Source of the DNA: Thalassococcus arenae
GTDB lineage: Bacteria; Pseudomonadota; Alphaproteobacteria; Rhodobacterales; Rhodobacteraceae
Direction of reading: 5' to 3'
Assembly: GCF_019104745.1 (NCBI RefSeq)
Contig: NZ_JAHRWL010000001.1
Coordinates: 186,001-250,000, forward strand
Length of the DNA stretch: 64,000 nt
Shown: positions 24,538 to 33,666 of the stretch, piece after piece
Layout: each line of letters starts with the position of its first letter
How positions within the stretch are numbered: the stretch's first letter is position 1
Notes under the pieces: generated by a model
What the model was told of the DNA's origin: nothing
What the model saw: only the letters and a program-made list of their open reading frames with translations
Databases searched by the model: none
Program-made: the position numbers and the translations under genes

Positions 24538-25512
24538 ATGCGCATCGCCATCAACGGCTTTGGCCGGATCGGACGGACCGTGCTGCGGCAGGTGCTGACC
24601 GATCCGGCGCACGCGGATATCGAAGTGGCGGCGATCAACGACATCGCGCCGCCGGAAATCTGCGCCTACCTGCTCAAATACGACAGCGTCTACGGGCCGT
24701 TCCCGGGCAGCATCGCTCTGGACGGCGATGGGTTGTCGGTCGCGGGACGGCGCATCGCGATGACGACGCAGCCCGACCTGGGCCAGTTGCGGCTGGCCGG
24801 CGTCGATGTGCTGATGGAATGCACCGGCAAGATCGACACGCGGGCACAGGCCGAGCGGTTCCGGGAAACCGGCGCCGCACGGATGCTGATTTCGGGCCCA
24901 TCGGACGGCGCCGAGGTGACCTGCGTGCTGGGCGCCAACGAAGCCGCGATGGGCGCCGCGCGAATCGTGTCGAACGCGTCCTGCACCACCAACGCGCTGG
25001 CGCCGCTGCTCAAGGCGCTTGACGCGGCCTGCGGGATCGAACGCGGCCACATGACCACGGTGCATGTCTATACCGGCAGTCAGCCCATGGTGGACGCGCC
25101 GCGGGGCGACACGCTGGTGCGGTCGCGCGCGGGGGCGGTGTCGATGGTGCCGACGACGACCAGCGCCACGCGGTTGATCGACGCGGTTCTGCCGGCGCTT
25201 GCGGGACGGATCACCGGGGCGGCGGTCCGGGTGCCCGCGATTTCGGTTTCGGCCATCGACCTGACCGTGACGCTGGCGCGTCCGCCGGCGGACATGACCG
25301 CCATGTTGCGCCGCATTGCCGAAGGATCGCCGGTGATCGCCGCGATCGATGATGCCTGCGTGTCCACCGATCTGCGGGGGCGGCCCGAAAGCCTGATCCT
25401 TGCCCTGCCCGAGACACTGGTCAGCGGCCCGCAGGTGCGCATCTTCGGCTGGTACGACAACGAATGGGGCTTCGCCGCGCGCATGATCGACATGGCGCGG
25501 CGGATGGCCTGA
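24538..25512 (+). CDS. Glyceraldehyde-3-phosphate dehydrogenase family protein
   Basis: A 324-residue type I GAPDH-family protein. MRIAINGFGRIGRTVLRQVL is the NAD-binding start, SNASCTTNALAP holds the catalytic Cys, TTVHVYTGSQPMVDAP the catalytic His, and IFGWYDNEWGFAARMIDMA the C-terminal signature. Glycine-rich AINDIAPPE at the NAD pocket suggests NAD rather than NADP. It is slightly short and differs from housekeeping Gap at several normally conserved places (YTGSQ for YTNDQ). The 15-base gap after bhcD, with ribosome site AAAGGGAG, implies co-expression with the glyoxylate pathway. Erythrose-4-phosphate dehydrogenase or another phospho-aldehyde specificity is possible. Confidence 0.85.
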   Translation: MRIAINGFGRIGRTVLRQVLTDPAHADIEVAAINDIAPPEICAYLLKYDSVYGPFPGSIALDGDGLSVAGRRIAMTTQPDLGQLRLAGVDVLMECTGKIDTRAQAERFRETGAARMLISGPSDGAEVTCVLGANEAAMGAARIVSNASCTTNALAPLLKALDAACGIERGHMTTVHVYTGSQPMVDAPRGDTLVRSRAGAVSMVPTTTSATRLIDAVLPALAGRITGAAVRVPAISVSAIDLTVTLARPPADMTAMLRRIAEGSPVIAAIDDACVSTDLRGRPESLILALPETLVSGPQVRIFGWYDNEWGFAARMIDMARRMA

Positions 25513-25585
25513 TCCGTCGACCTCGCGGACGCATCCACGGGACGCGCGCTGCCGGCCGGCGGCAAGCCCCTGCCGCGGTCAGGCG

Positions 25586-26644
25586 TCAGCGCAGGCGCCG
25601 CTCGGTTCCGGCGTCGAAGAAAAGCGCGTTGGCGGGATCGAATTCGACCTTGACGGGCGTGCCTTCGGGGATCGCCTCGTCGCTGCGGGATTCCACGATG
25701 ATCTTTTCTCCGCCGGGGACGGTCAGATAGTCATAGGACACGCCGCCCAGCCGTTCGCGAATGTCGAGGATCACCGGCCCCTGGGACTGGCGCAGCGTCA
25801 GATGTTGCGGACGCAGGCCCACGAACAGCTTTGCACCATCCGGCGGAAGCGTGACGTTGGCGTCTATCGCGGTGTCGAGCGAGGGCATGCGCACCCTGCC
25901 GCCCTCGACGGTCCCGTCGATGAAATTCATCGCGGGCGAGCCGATGAAACCGGCCACGAACTTGTTGCCCGGATCGTTGTAGAGATCCATCGGGCTGCCC
26001 ACCTGTTCGACCCGGCCGGCGCGCAGGACGACGATCTTGTCGGCCAGCGTCATCGCCTCGACCTGATCGTGGGTGACATAGATCATCGTCGCGCCGATTT
26101 CCTTGTGCAGGCGGGCGATTTCGACCCGCATGTCGACGCGCAGTTCGGCATCGAGGTTGGACAGCGGTTCGTCGAACAGGAACACCTCGGGGCCGCGCAC
26201 GATTGCGCGGCCGATCGCGACGCGCTGGCGCTGGCCGCCTGACAGCGCCTTGGGTTTGCGATCGAGATAATCGCCCAGTTGAAGGATGCGCGCGGCCTCG
26301 TCGACCTTGCGCTTGATCTCGGCCCTGGGATGACCGGTCATCTTGAGCCCGAAGCCCATGTTTTCCTCGACCGTCATGTGCGGGTAGAGCGCGTAGGTCT
26401 GGAACACCATGGCGACGCCGCGCTCGGACGGGTCCAGCCGGGTGACGTCGCGCGCACCGATCTCGATCTTGCCCGAGGTGGTTTCCTCGAGCCCCGCGAT
26501 CATTCGCAGCAGCGTGGACTTGCCACAGCCGGACGGGCCGACGAAGACGCAGAATTCGCCATCCTCGATATCCAGGTCGATATCGTGGATGACCTGAACG
26601 TCTCCGTATTTCTTGACGGCATTGGTGAGCGTTACCCCGGTCAT
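25586..26644 (-). CDS. ABC transporter ATP-binding protein, UgpC/MalK type
   Basis: A 352-residue sugar ABC ATPase. Walker A is GPSGCGKST, the signature LSGGQRQRVAIGRA, Walker B VFLFDEPLSNLDA, H-loop YVTHDQVEAMT. A C-terminal OB-fold/TOBE domain of about 110 residues begins near GSPAMNFIDGTV, as in MalK/UgpC. It lies downstream of the IclR regulator on the minus strand, divergent from the binding protein and permeases whose importer it presumably energises. Confidence 0.9.
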   Translation of the reverse strand: MTGVTLTNAVKKYGDVQVIHDIDLDIEDGEFCVFVGPSGCGKSTLLRMIAGLEETTSGKIEIGARDVTRLDPSERGVAMVFQTYALYPHMTVEENMGFGLKMTGHPRAEIKRKVDEAARILQLGDYLDRKPKALSGGQRQRVAIGRAIVRGPEVFLFDEPLSNLDAELRVDMRVEIARLHKEIGATMIYVTHDQVEAMTLADKIVVLRAGRVEQVGSPMDLYNDPGNKFVAGFIGSPAMNFIDGTVEGGRVRMPSLDTAIDANVTLPPDGAKLFVGLRPQHLTLRQSQGPVILDIRERLGGVSYDYLTVPGGEKIIVESRSDEAIPEGTPVKVEFDPANALFFDAGTERRLR

Positions 26645-26660
26645 CCGGCTTTCTCCTGTG

Positions 26661-27452
26661 TCATGCCGGGAACTGCCAGTCTTTTGCAGCTTCGGCGATG
26701 CGGTTTGCGGTTTCGGTCAGCGCTGGACGCAGGCGTGCCAGTCCGTCCAGCGTATTGCGTTGCGTCGAAGTGGTGATCGACAATGCGCCGATGACACGGC
26801 CCGCGGATGTCAGGATCGGTGCCGCGACGCAGATGATACCGGGCTCGTGTTCCTCGCGGTCAAAGCCGATCCCGTCGTGGCGAATCCGGGCCAGTTCGGC
26901 CTCGAGCGCTTCGGGCGAGGTCAGCGTGTTGGGCGTATGCGCGAAAAAGGATTGCTGGCGCACGGCGGTGCCGCGTTCGGCCTCGGGCAGGAAAGCCATC
27001 ATGGTCTTGCCGACGCCGGTGCAATACCCGGGACCGACCTTGCCGGCCGCCGAATACATCTGGATCGGTTTCTGCGCGTTGCGCTTGTCGACATAGATCA
27101 CCTGGCCCTGGTCGAGCTGCGCCAGGTGGATCGTTTCGCCCACCCGTTCGGACAGCGCATCCAGAAACGGCCGCGCGATCGGTGCCAGTGAAGACTGCGC
27201 CCAGGCGGCGTGGGCCAGCCGCACCAACCGCAGCCCCGGCGCATAGGTCTGCGCGGCTTCGTCATAGGACAGCATGCCCTGGTTGGTCAGCGTCTGCAGC
27301 AGCCGGTACAGCGTGGCCTTGGGAAAGGGCGAGCGATCCAGCAACTCGGCAAAGCGCACCGGACGGCCGAATCCGGCCACCGCGTCCAAGACATCCAACG
27401 CTTTGCCGACGGTGCCGTCACCGGCGCCCGCGGGCACGGTCTGGCGGTTCAT
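26661..27452 (-). CDS. IclR-family regulator of the galactoside operon
   Basis: A 263-residue IclR protein with an N-terminal winged helix (GKALDVLDAVAGFGRPVRFAELLDRSPFPKATLYRLLQTL) and an effector domain (AAGKVGPGYCTGVGKTMMAFLPEAERG, FDREEHEPGIICVAAPIL). Likely senses galactose or galactonate-related compounds. It precedes the ATPase gene in the same transcript and is divergent from the binding-protein gene. The start is the ATG at 27452. Two repeat operators lie in the intergenic region. Confidence 0.85.
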   Translation of the reverse strand: MNRQTVPAGAGDGTVGKALDVLDAVAGFGRPVRFAELLDRSPFPKATLYRLLQTLTNQGMLSYDEAAQTYAPGLRLVRLAHAAWAQSSLAPIARPFLDALSERVGETIHLAQLDQGQVIYVDKRNAQKPIQMYSAAGKVGPGYCTGVGKTMMAFLPEAERGTAVRQQSFFAHTPNTLTSPEALEAELARIRHDGIGFDREEHEPGIICVAAPILTSAGRVIGALSITTSTQRNTLDGLARLRPALTETANRIAEAAKDWQFPA

Positions 27453-27532
27453 GCCAAGCCCTCTGTTCTCCTCCCGTCCCTGCACGCCTCGCGGCGACAG
27501 AGTGTTGACATCGATACCCCGAATCTCACATA

Positions 27533-27569
27533 GTTTCAATAGTTGGAAAAGAGTTTCATTATTTGGAAC
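27533..27569. promoter_or_regulatory. Tandem IclR operator-like sites
   Basis: GTTTCAATAGTTGGAAA (27533-27549) and GTTTCATTATTTGGAAC (27553-27569) are two 17-base imperfect palindromes (GTTTCA...TGGAAA/C) spaced exactly 20 bases, about two helical turns. They lie between the IclR start and the binding-protein start. Confidence 0.7.
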
Positions 27570-27600
27570 CAACCAGCAGGATGACACGGGAGGAAACCAA

Positions 27601-28863
27601 ATGACATCCACGTTCAAGGCGTCCATTGCGGCGCTGGCCACGACCACGATGCTGGCCGGGGCAGCCGGTGCAGGCAGCCATTCGAACCTCGAAGGCACGC
27701 TGCGCATCATCTCGGACATGTCGAACCCGGCGCCGCGCGCAATCATGGAAAGCCTGGCCGCCGATTTCGACGCCATGCACCCGAACCTGAGCGTCGAACT
27801 GGAAATCGTCGACCGCGAGGCCTGGAAAAGCCAGATCCGCAACGCGCTGTCGGCGAACCCGCCGGACGTCATCAACTGGTACGCCGCCAACCGAATGGGT
27901 CCATACGTGGACTCGGGCCTGTTCATGGACATCTCGGACTGGTGGGCCGCAGGCGACTTCGCCGGGCTCGAATCCGTTCAGGGTGCAATGACCATTGATG
28001 GCAAGCAGTGGGGCGTTCCCTATACCTACTACCAGTGGGGCATCTACTACCGCGAAGACATCTTCAACGAACTTGGCCTGACCGAGCCGGCCACCTTCGA
28101 AGAGGAAATCGCCAACTGCCAGAAGATCCTCGATGCGGGCAAGAAGTGCTATTCCATCGGCTCCAAGTTCCTGTGGACCGCCGGCGGCTGGTTCGACTAC
28201 CTGAACATGCGCACCAACGGGTTCGACTTCCACATGCAGCTGGCACAGGGCGAAGTGGCCTGGACCGACGACCGCGTGCGCGAAACCTTCGCCAATTGGC
28301 GCAAGCTGATCGACATGGGCGCCTATATCGACGACCATCAGACCTATAGCTGGCAGGAAGCGTTGCCCTTCGTCGTGAACGGCGAGGCGACAGCCTATCT
28401 GATCGGCAACTTCGCCGTTCCGCATCTGCGCGAAGCGGGCCTGACCGACGACCAGATCGATTTCTACCAGTTCCCCAAGATCGCCGACGTGGCGATGGGC
28501 GAAGACGCCCCCACCGACACGTTCCACGTGGCATCGGGCGCGACCAATATCGACGCGGCGCGCGAATTCCTGAAATTCGTGACCTCGCCCGACGTGCAGA
28601 CCCGCATCAACGGGCCCGACGGTCTGGGCCAGTTGCCGGTGAACGCCAACGCCTCGGTCGCGGATGACGAATTCATCCAGCAGGGCTTCGAGATGCTCAG
28701 CCAGAACGCCACCGGCGGAATCGCGCAGTTCTTCGACCGCGACTTCCCGGCCGAGATGGCGTCGATCGGCATGGAAGGCCTGCAGGAATTCATGGTCTTC
28801 CCCGACAACCTTGAAGATATCCTCGGGCGGCTCGAACAGGCCCGCCAGCGGATCTACAAGTAA
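27601..28863 (+). CDS. Extracellular sugar-binding protein (CUT1 family)
   Basis: A 420-residue periplasmic solute-binding protein. It begins with a signal peptide (FKASIAALATTTMLAGAAGAGS) and has the family 1 fold seen in LEGTLRIISDMSNPAPRAIMES, AANRMGPYVDSGLFMDISDWW, GVPYTYYQWGIYYREDIFNELGL and FVTSPDVQTRINGPDGLGQLPVN. The closest functional guess is an oligosaccharide or galactoside because the downstream enzymes are alpha- and beta-galactosidases. The first gene of the plus-strand operon; a strong hairpin separates it from the permeases. Confidence 0.88.
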   Translation: MTSTFKASIAALATTTMLAGAAGAGSHSNLEGTLRIISDMSNPAPRAIMESLAADFDAMHPNLSVELEIVDREAWKSQIRNALSANPPDVINWYAANRMGPYVDSGLFMDISDWWAAGDFAGLESVQGAMTIDGKQWGVPYTYYQWGIYYREDIFNELGLTEPATFEEEIANCQKILDAGKKCYSIGSKFLWTAGGWFDYLNMRTNGFDFHMQLAQGEVAWTDDRVRETFANWRKLIDMGAYIDDHQTYSWQEALPFVVNGEATAYLIGNFAVPHLREAGLTDDQIDFYQFPKIADVAMGEDAPTDTFHVASGATNIDAAREFLKFVTSPDVQTRINGPDGLGQLPVNANASVADDEFIQQGFEMLSQNATGGIAQFFDRDFPAEMASIGMEGLQEFMVFPDNLEDILGRLEQARQRIYK

Positions 28864-28875
28864 GACCGAAAACCA

Positions 28876-28904
28876 GGGGCGCGCAGGCTGGGTCTGCGCG
28901 CCCC
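28876..28904 (+). promoter_or_regulatory. Intercistronic hairpin after the sugar-binding protein
   Basis: GGGGCGCGCAG and CTGCGCGCCCC form an 11-base perfect stem with a 7-base loop. No T-tract. Such structures commonly stabilise binding-protein mRNA and lower expression of the membrane subunits. Confidence 0.65.
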
Positions 28905-29008
28905 GATCGTCTTTCGCACCATCCGCGCGCGCCGGCACGCCATCCACAAGCCGCCCATCGGTTTCTGCATGATGTGCCCGGACCCATCCGCCCGGAGGAG
29001 GAGCCTAC

Positions 29009-29941
29009 ATGACAGCCGTCACTGACCCGACCGTGCCGCGCAGCTGGATGCAACGCAACCGCATGACCGTCACGCCACTGCTGTTCCTGGCGCCGGGCAT
29101 CCTGTTCTTCGCGGTCTACGTGATCATCCCGATCTTCCAGAGCTTCTACATCTCGACCTATGAATGGAACGGGCTGGGCGAACTGTCCGAGCAGGGCGAA
29201 TTCGTGGGCTTGCGCAACTACCAGGAACTGATGACCGACCGCGCCTTCGAGGTGTCGTTGTGGAACAACGTCAAGTGGCTGGCGCTGTACCTGCTGGCGA
29301 TCCCGGCGGGGCTGTTCATCGCGCTGTTTCTGAACCAGACGATCGCCGGCATCCGCATCTACAAGTCGCTGTTCTTCTTTCCCTTCGTGCTGAGCCAGGT
29401 CGTCGTCGGCCTGGTCTTCAGCTGGTTCTACCTGCCGCGCGAGGGGCTTTTGAACGCTGTGCTGGGCTTTTTCGGCCTTGGGTCCGTGAACGTGCTGGGC
29501 GATCCGACCCTGGCCACCTACGGCATCATCGCCGCCGGGCTTTGGCCGCAGACGGCCTATTGCATGATCCTCTACCTGACCGGCCTGAACGCCGTCGATC
29601 CCGAGCAGATCGAAGCCGGGCGGCTGGACGGTGCCAAGGGCTGGCGAATGCTGTGGCACGTGATCCTGCCGCAGCTCAAGCCCGCCACCTTCATCGCCTT
29701 CGTGGTGACGATCATCGGCGCGCTGCGCAGCTTCGACCTGATTTCGGTCATGACCAATGGCGGGCCGTTCGGGTCGACCCGGGTTCTGAGCTTCTACATG
29801 TTCGAAAAGGCGCTGTCCGAATACGGATTCCGCATGGGCTATGGCTCGGCCATCGCGGTGGTGCTGTTTCTCATCATGCTCGTCTTCATCGGCTACTTCC
29901 TGTGGCAGATGTACCAGGACGAGAAATCGGCGCGCCGCTAG
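29009..29941 (+). CDS. Sugar ABC transporter permease (MalF/UgpA type)
   Basis: A 310-residue six-helix permease. TPLLFLAPGILFFAVYVIIPIFQSFYIST is the first helix; the EAA motif is EAGRLDGAKGWRMLWHVILPQLKPATF, which contacts the ATPase. GALRSFDLISVMTNGGPFGSTRVLSFYMFEKAL is typical of CUT1 permeases. Follows the ribosome site GGAGGAGGAG and precedes the second permease by 12 bases. Confidence 0.9.
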   Translation: MTAVTDPTVPRSWMQRNRMTVTPLLFLAPGILFFAVYVIIPIFQSFYISTYEWNGLGELSEQGEFVGLRNYQELMTDRAFEVSLWNNVKWLALYLLAIPAGLFIALFLNQTIAGIRIYKSLFFFPFVLSQVVVGLVFSWFYLPREGLLNAVLGFFGLGSVNVLGDPTLATYGIIAAGLWPQTAYCMILYLTGLNAVDPEQIEAGRLDGAKGWRMLWHVILPQLKPATFIAFVVTIIGALRSFDLISVMTNGGPFGSTRVLSFYMFEKALSEYGFRMGYGSAIAVVLFLIMLVFIGYFLWQMYQDEKSARR

Positions 29942-29953
29942 GGAGATAAAGAG

Positions 29954-30802
29954 ATGTTCCCGACACCCATCGAAAAACGCCCGCGCGCCGCGCAGATCAC
30001 CTATCAGGCGCTGGTACCGCTGGCGCTGGTGATGTGGCTGCTGCCGCTGATCGCTGTCGCGTTGTTCTCGATCCGGCCGCTGTCGGATTTCACCAACGGA
30101 AACTACTGGGGCGTGCCGTCGTCCTTCGAGTTCTTCACGAACTACGGCAAGGTGTTCCTGGAATCGGACATGCCGCGCTACATGCTGAATTCGGTGCTGA
30201 TCACGGTGCCGACGGTGATCGGGGCGGTGGCGTTGTCCTGCATGACCGGCTTTGCCCTGGGCATCTACCGATTCCGCGGCAACCTGCTGATCTTCTTCAT
30301 GTTCATCGCAGGCAACTTTGTGCCCTTCCAGATCCTGATGGTGCCGGTGCGCGACCTGACCGTGGATATGGGGCTGTACGACACCAAGCTGGGCCTGGTT
30401 TTGTTCCACATCGCGTTCCAGACCGGCTTCTGCACGCTGTTCATGCGCAACTTCATCCGCGCCCTGCCCTTCGAACTGATCGAAGCCGCAAGGGTCGAAG
30501 GCGTGGCGGAGTGGCGGATCTTCTGGTTCATCGTGCTGCCGCTGATGAAGCCCGCGATCGCGGCGCTGGCGGTGCTGATCTTCACCTTCATCTGGAACGA
30601 TTACTTCTGGGCCATCGTGCTGACCCAGGGCCCCGACGCACAGCCGGTGACCGCGGGGATCACGTCGTTCAACTCGCAATTCGTGGCCCAGTATCACCTG
30701 ATGAGCGCCGGTTCGATCGTCGCGGCGCTGCCGCCGGTGGCGATGTTCTTCCTGATGCAGCGGCATTTCATCGCCGGTCTGACGCTGGGGGCGGTCAAGT
30801 GA
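29954..30802 (+). CDS. Sugar ABC transporter permease (MalG/UgpE type)
   Basis: A 282-residue six-helix permease. LVPLALVMWLLPLIAVALFSIRPLSDF opens it; the EAA loop is EAARVEGVAEWRIFWFIVLPLMKPAIAAL, followed by FTFIWNDYFWAIVL. It pairs with the preceding permease to form the importer channel, probably energised by the ATPase at 25586-26644. Its stop overlaps the alpha-galactosidase GTG start by 4 bases, linking uptake to hydrolysis. Confidence 0.9.
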   Translation: MFPTPIEKRPRAAQITYQALVPLALVMWLLPLIAVALFSIRPLSDFTNGNYWGVPSSFEFFTNYGKVFLESDMPRYMLNSVLITVPTVIGAVALSCMTGFALGIYRFRGNLLIFFMFIAGNFVPFQILMVPVRDLTVDMGLYDTKLGLVLFHIAFQTGFCTLFMRNFIRALPFELIEAARVEGVAEWRIFWFIVLPLMKPAIAALAVLIFTFIWNDYFWAIVLTQGPDAQPVTAGITSFNSQFVAQYHLMSAGSIVAALPPVAMFFLMQRHFIAGLTLGAVK

Positions 30803-32886
30803 CACGCACCTGGCGGCTGGATAACGGACGCCAGAGCCTTGTTCTGGCGGCGGAGGGCGAGCGCCTTCCCCAGGTCGTCTATTGGGGCGCGCGCCTGCCC
30901 GAGACGGACGAGCCCGCAGTGCTGCACGCCGCGTCGCGACTGGACGTGACCGGCGGCATGCTGGACGAAAACCCCGACCTGACGTTGTGCCCCGAAGCGA
31001 CGCGCAGCTTTCCGGGCCAACCCGGTCTGATCCTGCGCGATGCCGGCGGCACCCCGTTGCTGCCCAAGTTCTGCTATGACAGCCATGACGACAGCGACGG
31101 GCTGCGTCTGCGCTATACCGACACGACGAACGGTCTGGCGCTGGTCTTTTCCTTCGCGCTGGACCCCGAAACCCACATCATCACCGCGCAGACCCGGCTG
31201 GAGACAGAGAGCCCGGTGCATCTGCACTGGCTGGCCGCTCCGGTGGTGCCCGCACCGCAATTGTCGGACGAGATGATCGATTTCGCCGGGCGCTGGTGCG
31301 GCGAGTTCCAGATGCACCGTACCGCCTGGTCGCCCGGCATGCGTTACCGCGAAAACCGCACGGGCCGTACCGGGCACGAGCATTTCCCCGGCCTGCTGAT
31401 CCCCTGCAGGGGCGCGACCAACACCCAAGGCGAGGTCTACGGCTTTCATTACGGCTGGTCCGGCGGACACCGCATGATCGCCGAGGAACTGCCCGACGGC
31501 CGCCGCCAGATCCAGTGGGGCCATGCGGCGCGGATGGAGACCGAGGCGCAGACCGCGTTCGAAACCGCACCGCTGTACATGGTCTATTCCAATGACGGGC
31601 TGAACGGCTGCGCGGTGGCCTTTCAGCGCCATGCCCGCGACCGGATCGTCACCTGGCCCAGACCCGGCACCCCGCGCCCGGTGCATTACAATTGCTGGGA
31701 AGCGGTCTATTTCGATCACAACGTCGCGGTGCTCAAGGACATCGCCAGCCGCGCCGCCGATCTGGGCGCCGAACGGTTCGTTCTGGACGACGGCTGGTTC
31801 GGGATGCGCGACGACGACACCCGGTCGCTGTCGGACTGGCAGGTCGATCCGCGCAAGTATCCCGACGGGTTGCATCCGCTGATCGACCACGTGCACGGGT
31901 TGGGGATGTCCTTCGGCATCTGGTTCGAACCCGAGATGATCAACCCCGACAGCGACCTGCACCGCGCCCATCCCGATTGGGCGCTAGGCTCCGAGGACCA
32001 GACCCTTGGCCGTCAGCAGAAGGCGCTGAACATGGCTTTGCCGGCGGTCCGCGCGTTTCTGTATGACCGGATGTCGGCGATCCTGCGCGACCACCCGATC
32101 GACTACATCAAGTGGGACCACAACCGTGTGTTGCCGATGCCCGACGCGGCGCAGACGCGGGGGTCTTATGCGCTGATCGACCGGCTGCGCGCCGAGTTCC
32201 CGCATGTCGAGATCGAAAGCTGCGCCAGCGGCGGCGGGCGGATCGATTTCGGCATCCTGAAACGCACCCAGCGGGTCTGGCTTTCGGACAGCAATGACGC
32301 CATCGAACGGCTGCGCATCCAGCACAACGCGGCGCTGTTCCTGCCTTCGGTGGTGACCGGCAGTCATGTCGGTCCGCGCGAATGCCACACCTCGGGCCGC
32401 GTCATCGACATATCGATGCGCGCCTGGGTGGCAGCACAGCGCCACATGGGGTTCGAGATGGACCCGCGCGAGTTGGACGACCGCGAAGCCGCCGTGCTGC
32501 GCGAAGTCACGACCTGGTGGAAGACCAACCGCGACTGGATGGAGGGTGCCGATATCCTGCGGCTGGACGCGGCAGATCCGGCGGTGCTGGCCGAACAGCA
32601 ATTGTGCCGAACCGGCGACCGGTTCGTCGTCTTCGCCGGCAAGCAGGACACCAGCGGCCAGATCGCGCCGCGCCCGCTGCGCCTGACCCGGCTGAGTCCC
32701 GATGCGATGTACCGCGTCCGATTGCTGAACCGCGGTAGCGCCCATGCCCTGTCGCGCGGCACCCCGGCGTTGAAATCCGACGACATCACGGTATCGGGCG
32801 CCTGGCTGATGAACCGCGGCCTGACACTGCCTTGGAGTTTTCCCGCGACGATCTGGGTGCTGGAAGGCATCCGTCTGGACACCTAG
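30799..32886 (+). CDS. Alpha-galactosidase, GH36 family
   Basis: A 695-residue glycoside hydrolase of family 36, releasing alpha-linked galactose from oligosaccharides such as melibiose or raffinose. The TIM barrel shows FVLDDGWFGMRDDDTRSLSDW, FGIWFEPEMINPDSDL, nucleophile motif DYIKWDHNR and acid/base motif WLSDSNDAIERLRIQ; N- and C-terminal beta domains surround it. There is no signal peptide, so it works in the cytoplasm on imported sugar. Start is the GTG overlapping the permease stop. Confidence 0.92.
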   Translation: MTRTWRLDNGRQSLVLAAEGERLPQVVYWGARLPETDEPAVLHAASRLDVTGGMLDENPDLTLCPEATRSFPGQPGLILRDAGGTPLLPKFCYDSHDDSDGLRLRYTDTTNGLALVFSFALDPETHIITAQTRLETESPVHLHWLAAPVVPAPQLSDEMIDFAGRWCGEFQMHRTAWSPGMRYRENRTGRTGHEHFPGLLIPCRGATNTQGEVYGFHYGWSGGHRMIAEELPDGRRQIQWGHAARMETEAQTAFETAPLYMVYSNDGLNGCAVAFQRHARDRIVTWPRPGTPRPVHYNCWEAVYFDHNVAVLKDIASRAADLGAERFVLDDGWFGMRDDDTRSLSDWQVDPRKYPDGLHPLIDHVHGLGMSFGIWFEPEMINPDSDLHRAHPDWALGSEDQTLGRQQKALNMALPAVRAFLYDRMSAILRDHPIDYIKWDHNRVLPMPDAAQTRGSYALIDRLRAEFPHVEIESCASGGGRIDFGILKRTQRVWLSDSNDAIERLRIQHNAALFLPSVVTGSHVGPRECHTSGRVIDISMRAWVAAQRHMGFEMDPRELDDREAAVLREVTTWWKTNRDWMEGADILRLDAADPAVLAEQQLCRTGDRFVVFAGKQDTSGQIAPRPLRLTRLSPDAMYRVRLLNRGSAHALSRGTPALKSDDITVSGAWLMNRGLTLPWSFPATIWVLEGIRLDT

Positions 32887-32895
32887 GAGATGCAG

Positions 32896-33666
32896 ATGAC
32901 CGACACCCCCGTTTTCCCCGATCTCAAAGGCGCTTCGGTCTTCATTACCGGCGGCGGCTCGGGCATCGGGGCGTCGCTGACCGAAGGCTTTCTGCGGCAA
33001 GGGGCCAAGGTGGCCTTTGTCGGGCGATCCGATGCAAGCGCCTTTGCCGCGCGCATGAAGGATGAAACCGGCAGCGCGCCGCTCTTCATCCGGTGCGACA
33101 TCACCGATACTGCCGCGCTGCAAGCCGCCGTCGCGCAGGCGGCCGAAGCACACGGGCCGGTCACCGTGCTGGTCAACAACGCCGCCAACGACCAGCGCCA
33201 TGCGACGCTGGACGTCGACGAAGCGTTCTGGGATCGGTCCATGGCGATCAATCTGCGCGCCTATTTCTTTGCCTGCCAGGCAGTGATCCCGCAGATGCAG
33301 GCGGCCGGCGGCGGGGCCATCGTGAACTTTTCCTCGATCAGCTACATGATGGGCAACGCGGGCTATCCAGCATACGTGTCGGCCAATGCCGGGATCACCG
33401 GCATGACCCGCGGATTGGCACGCGAATTCGGCCCCGACCGGATCCGCGTCAACGCGCTGGCGCCCGGATGGGTGCTGACCGACAAGCAGATGGAGAAATG
33501 GGCCACTCCCGAAGCGCTGGCTGCGCATCTGGACCGGCAATGCCTGAAGGAGCACCTGGTCCCGCAGGATGTGGTGGACGCGACGTTGTTCCTGGCGTCG
33601 CAAGCCAGCCGGATGATGACCGGACAATGCATGGCGGTCGATGGCGGCGTGGTGGTGTCGGGATGA
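32896..33666 (+). CDS. SDR oxidoreductase, probable galactose 1-dehydrogenase
   Basis: A 256-residue SDR with GGGSGIGASLTEGF, NNAAND and the C-terminal WVLTDKQMEKWATPEALAAHLDRQCLKEHLVP plus MMTGQCMAVDGGVV, features shared with rhizobial galactose dehydrogenase and related aldose 1-dehydrogenases. The active site reads YPAYVSANAGI: the Tyr is present, but the Lys of the YxxxK pair is an Asn (AAT). This may abolish or alter activity. The context (galactosidases before, DgoK/DgoA after) fits oxidation of galactose to galactonolactone. Start is ATG 32896 with GGAG 6 bases before it; ATG 32890 is less likely. Overlaps dgoK by 4 bases. Confidence 0.8.
   Translation: MTDTPVFPDLKGASVFITGGGSGIGASLTEGFLRQGAKVAFVGRSDASAFAARMKDETGSAPLFIRCDITDTAALQAAVAQAAEAHGPVTVLVNNAANDQRHATLDVDEAFWDRSMAINLRAYFFACQAVIPQMQAAGGGAIVNFSSISYMMGNAGYPAYVSANAGITGMTRGLAREFGPDRIRVNALAPGWVLTDKQMEKWATPEALAAHLDRQCLKEHLVPQDVVDATLFLASQASRMMTGQCMAVDGGVVVSG

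Noticed and set aside
28790-30805. A 671-residue His/Gln/Arg-rich open frame antisense to the sugar permeases
   Set aside because: Composition (HQHRR-type) arises from the reverse complement of hydrophobic-helix codons; no family resemblance.
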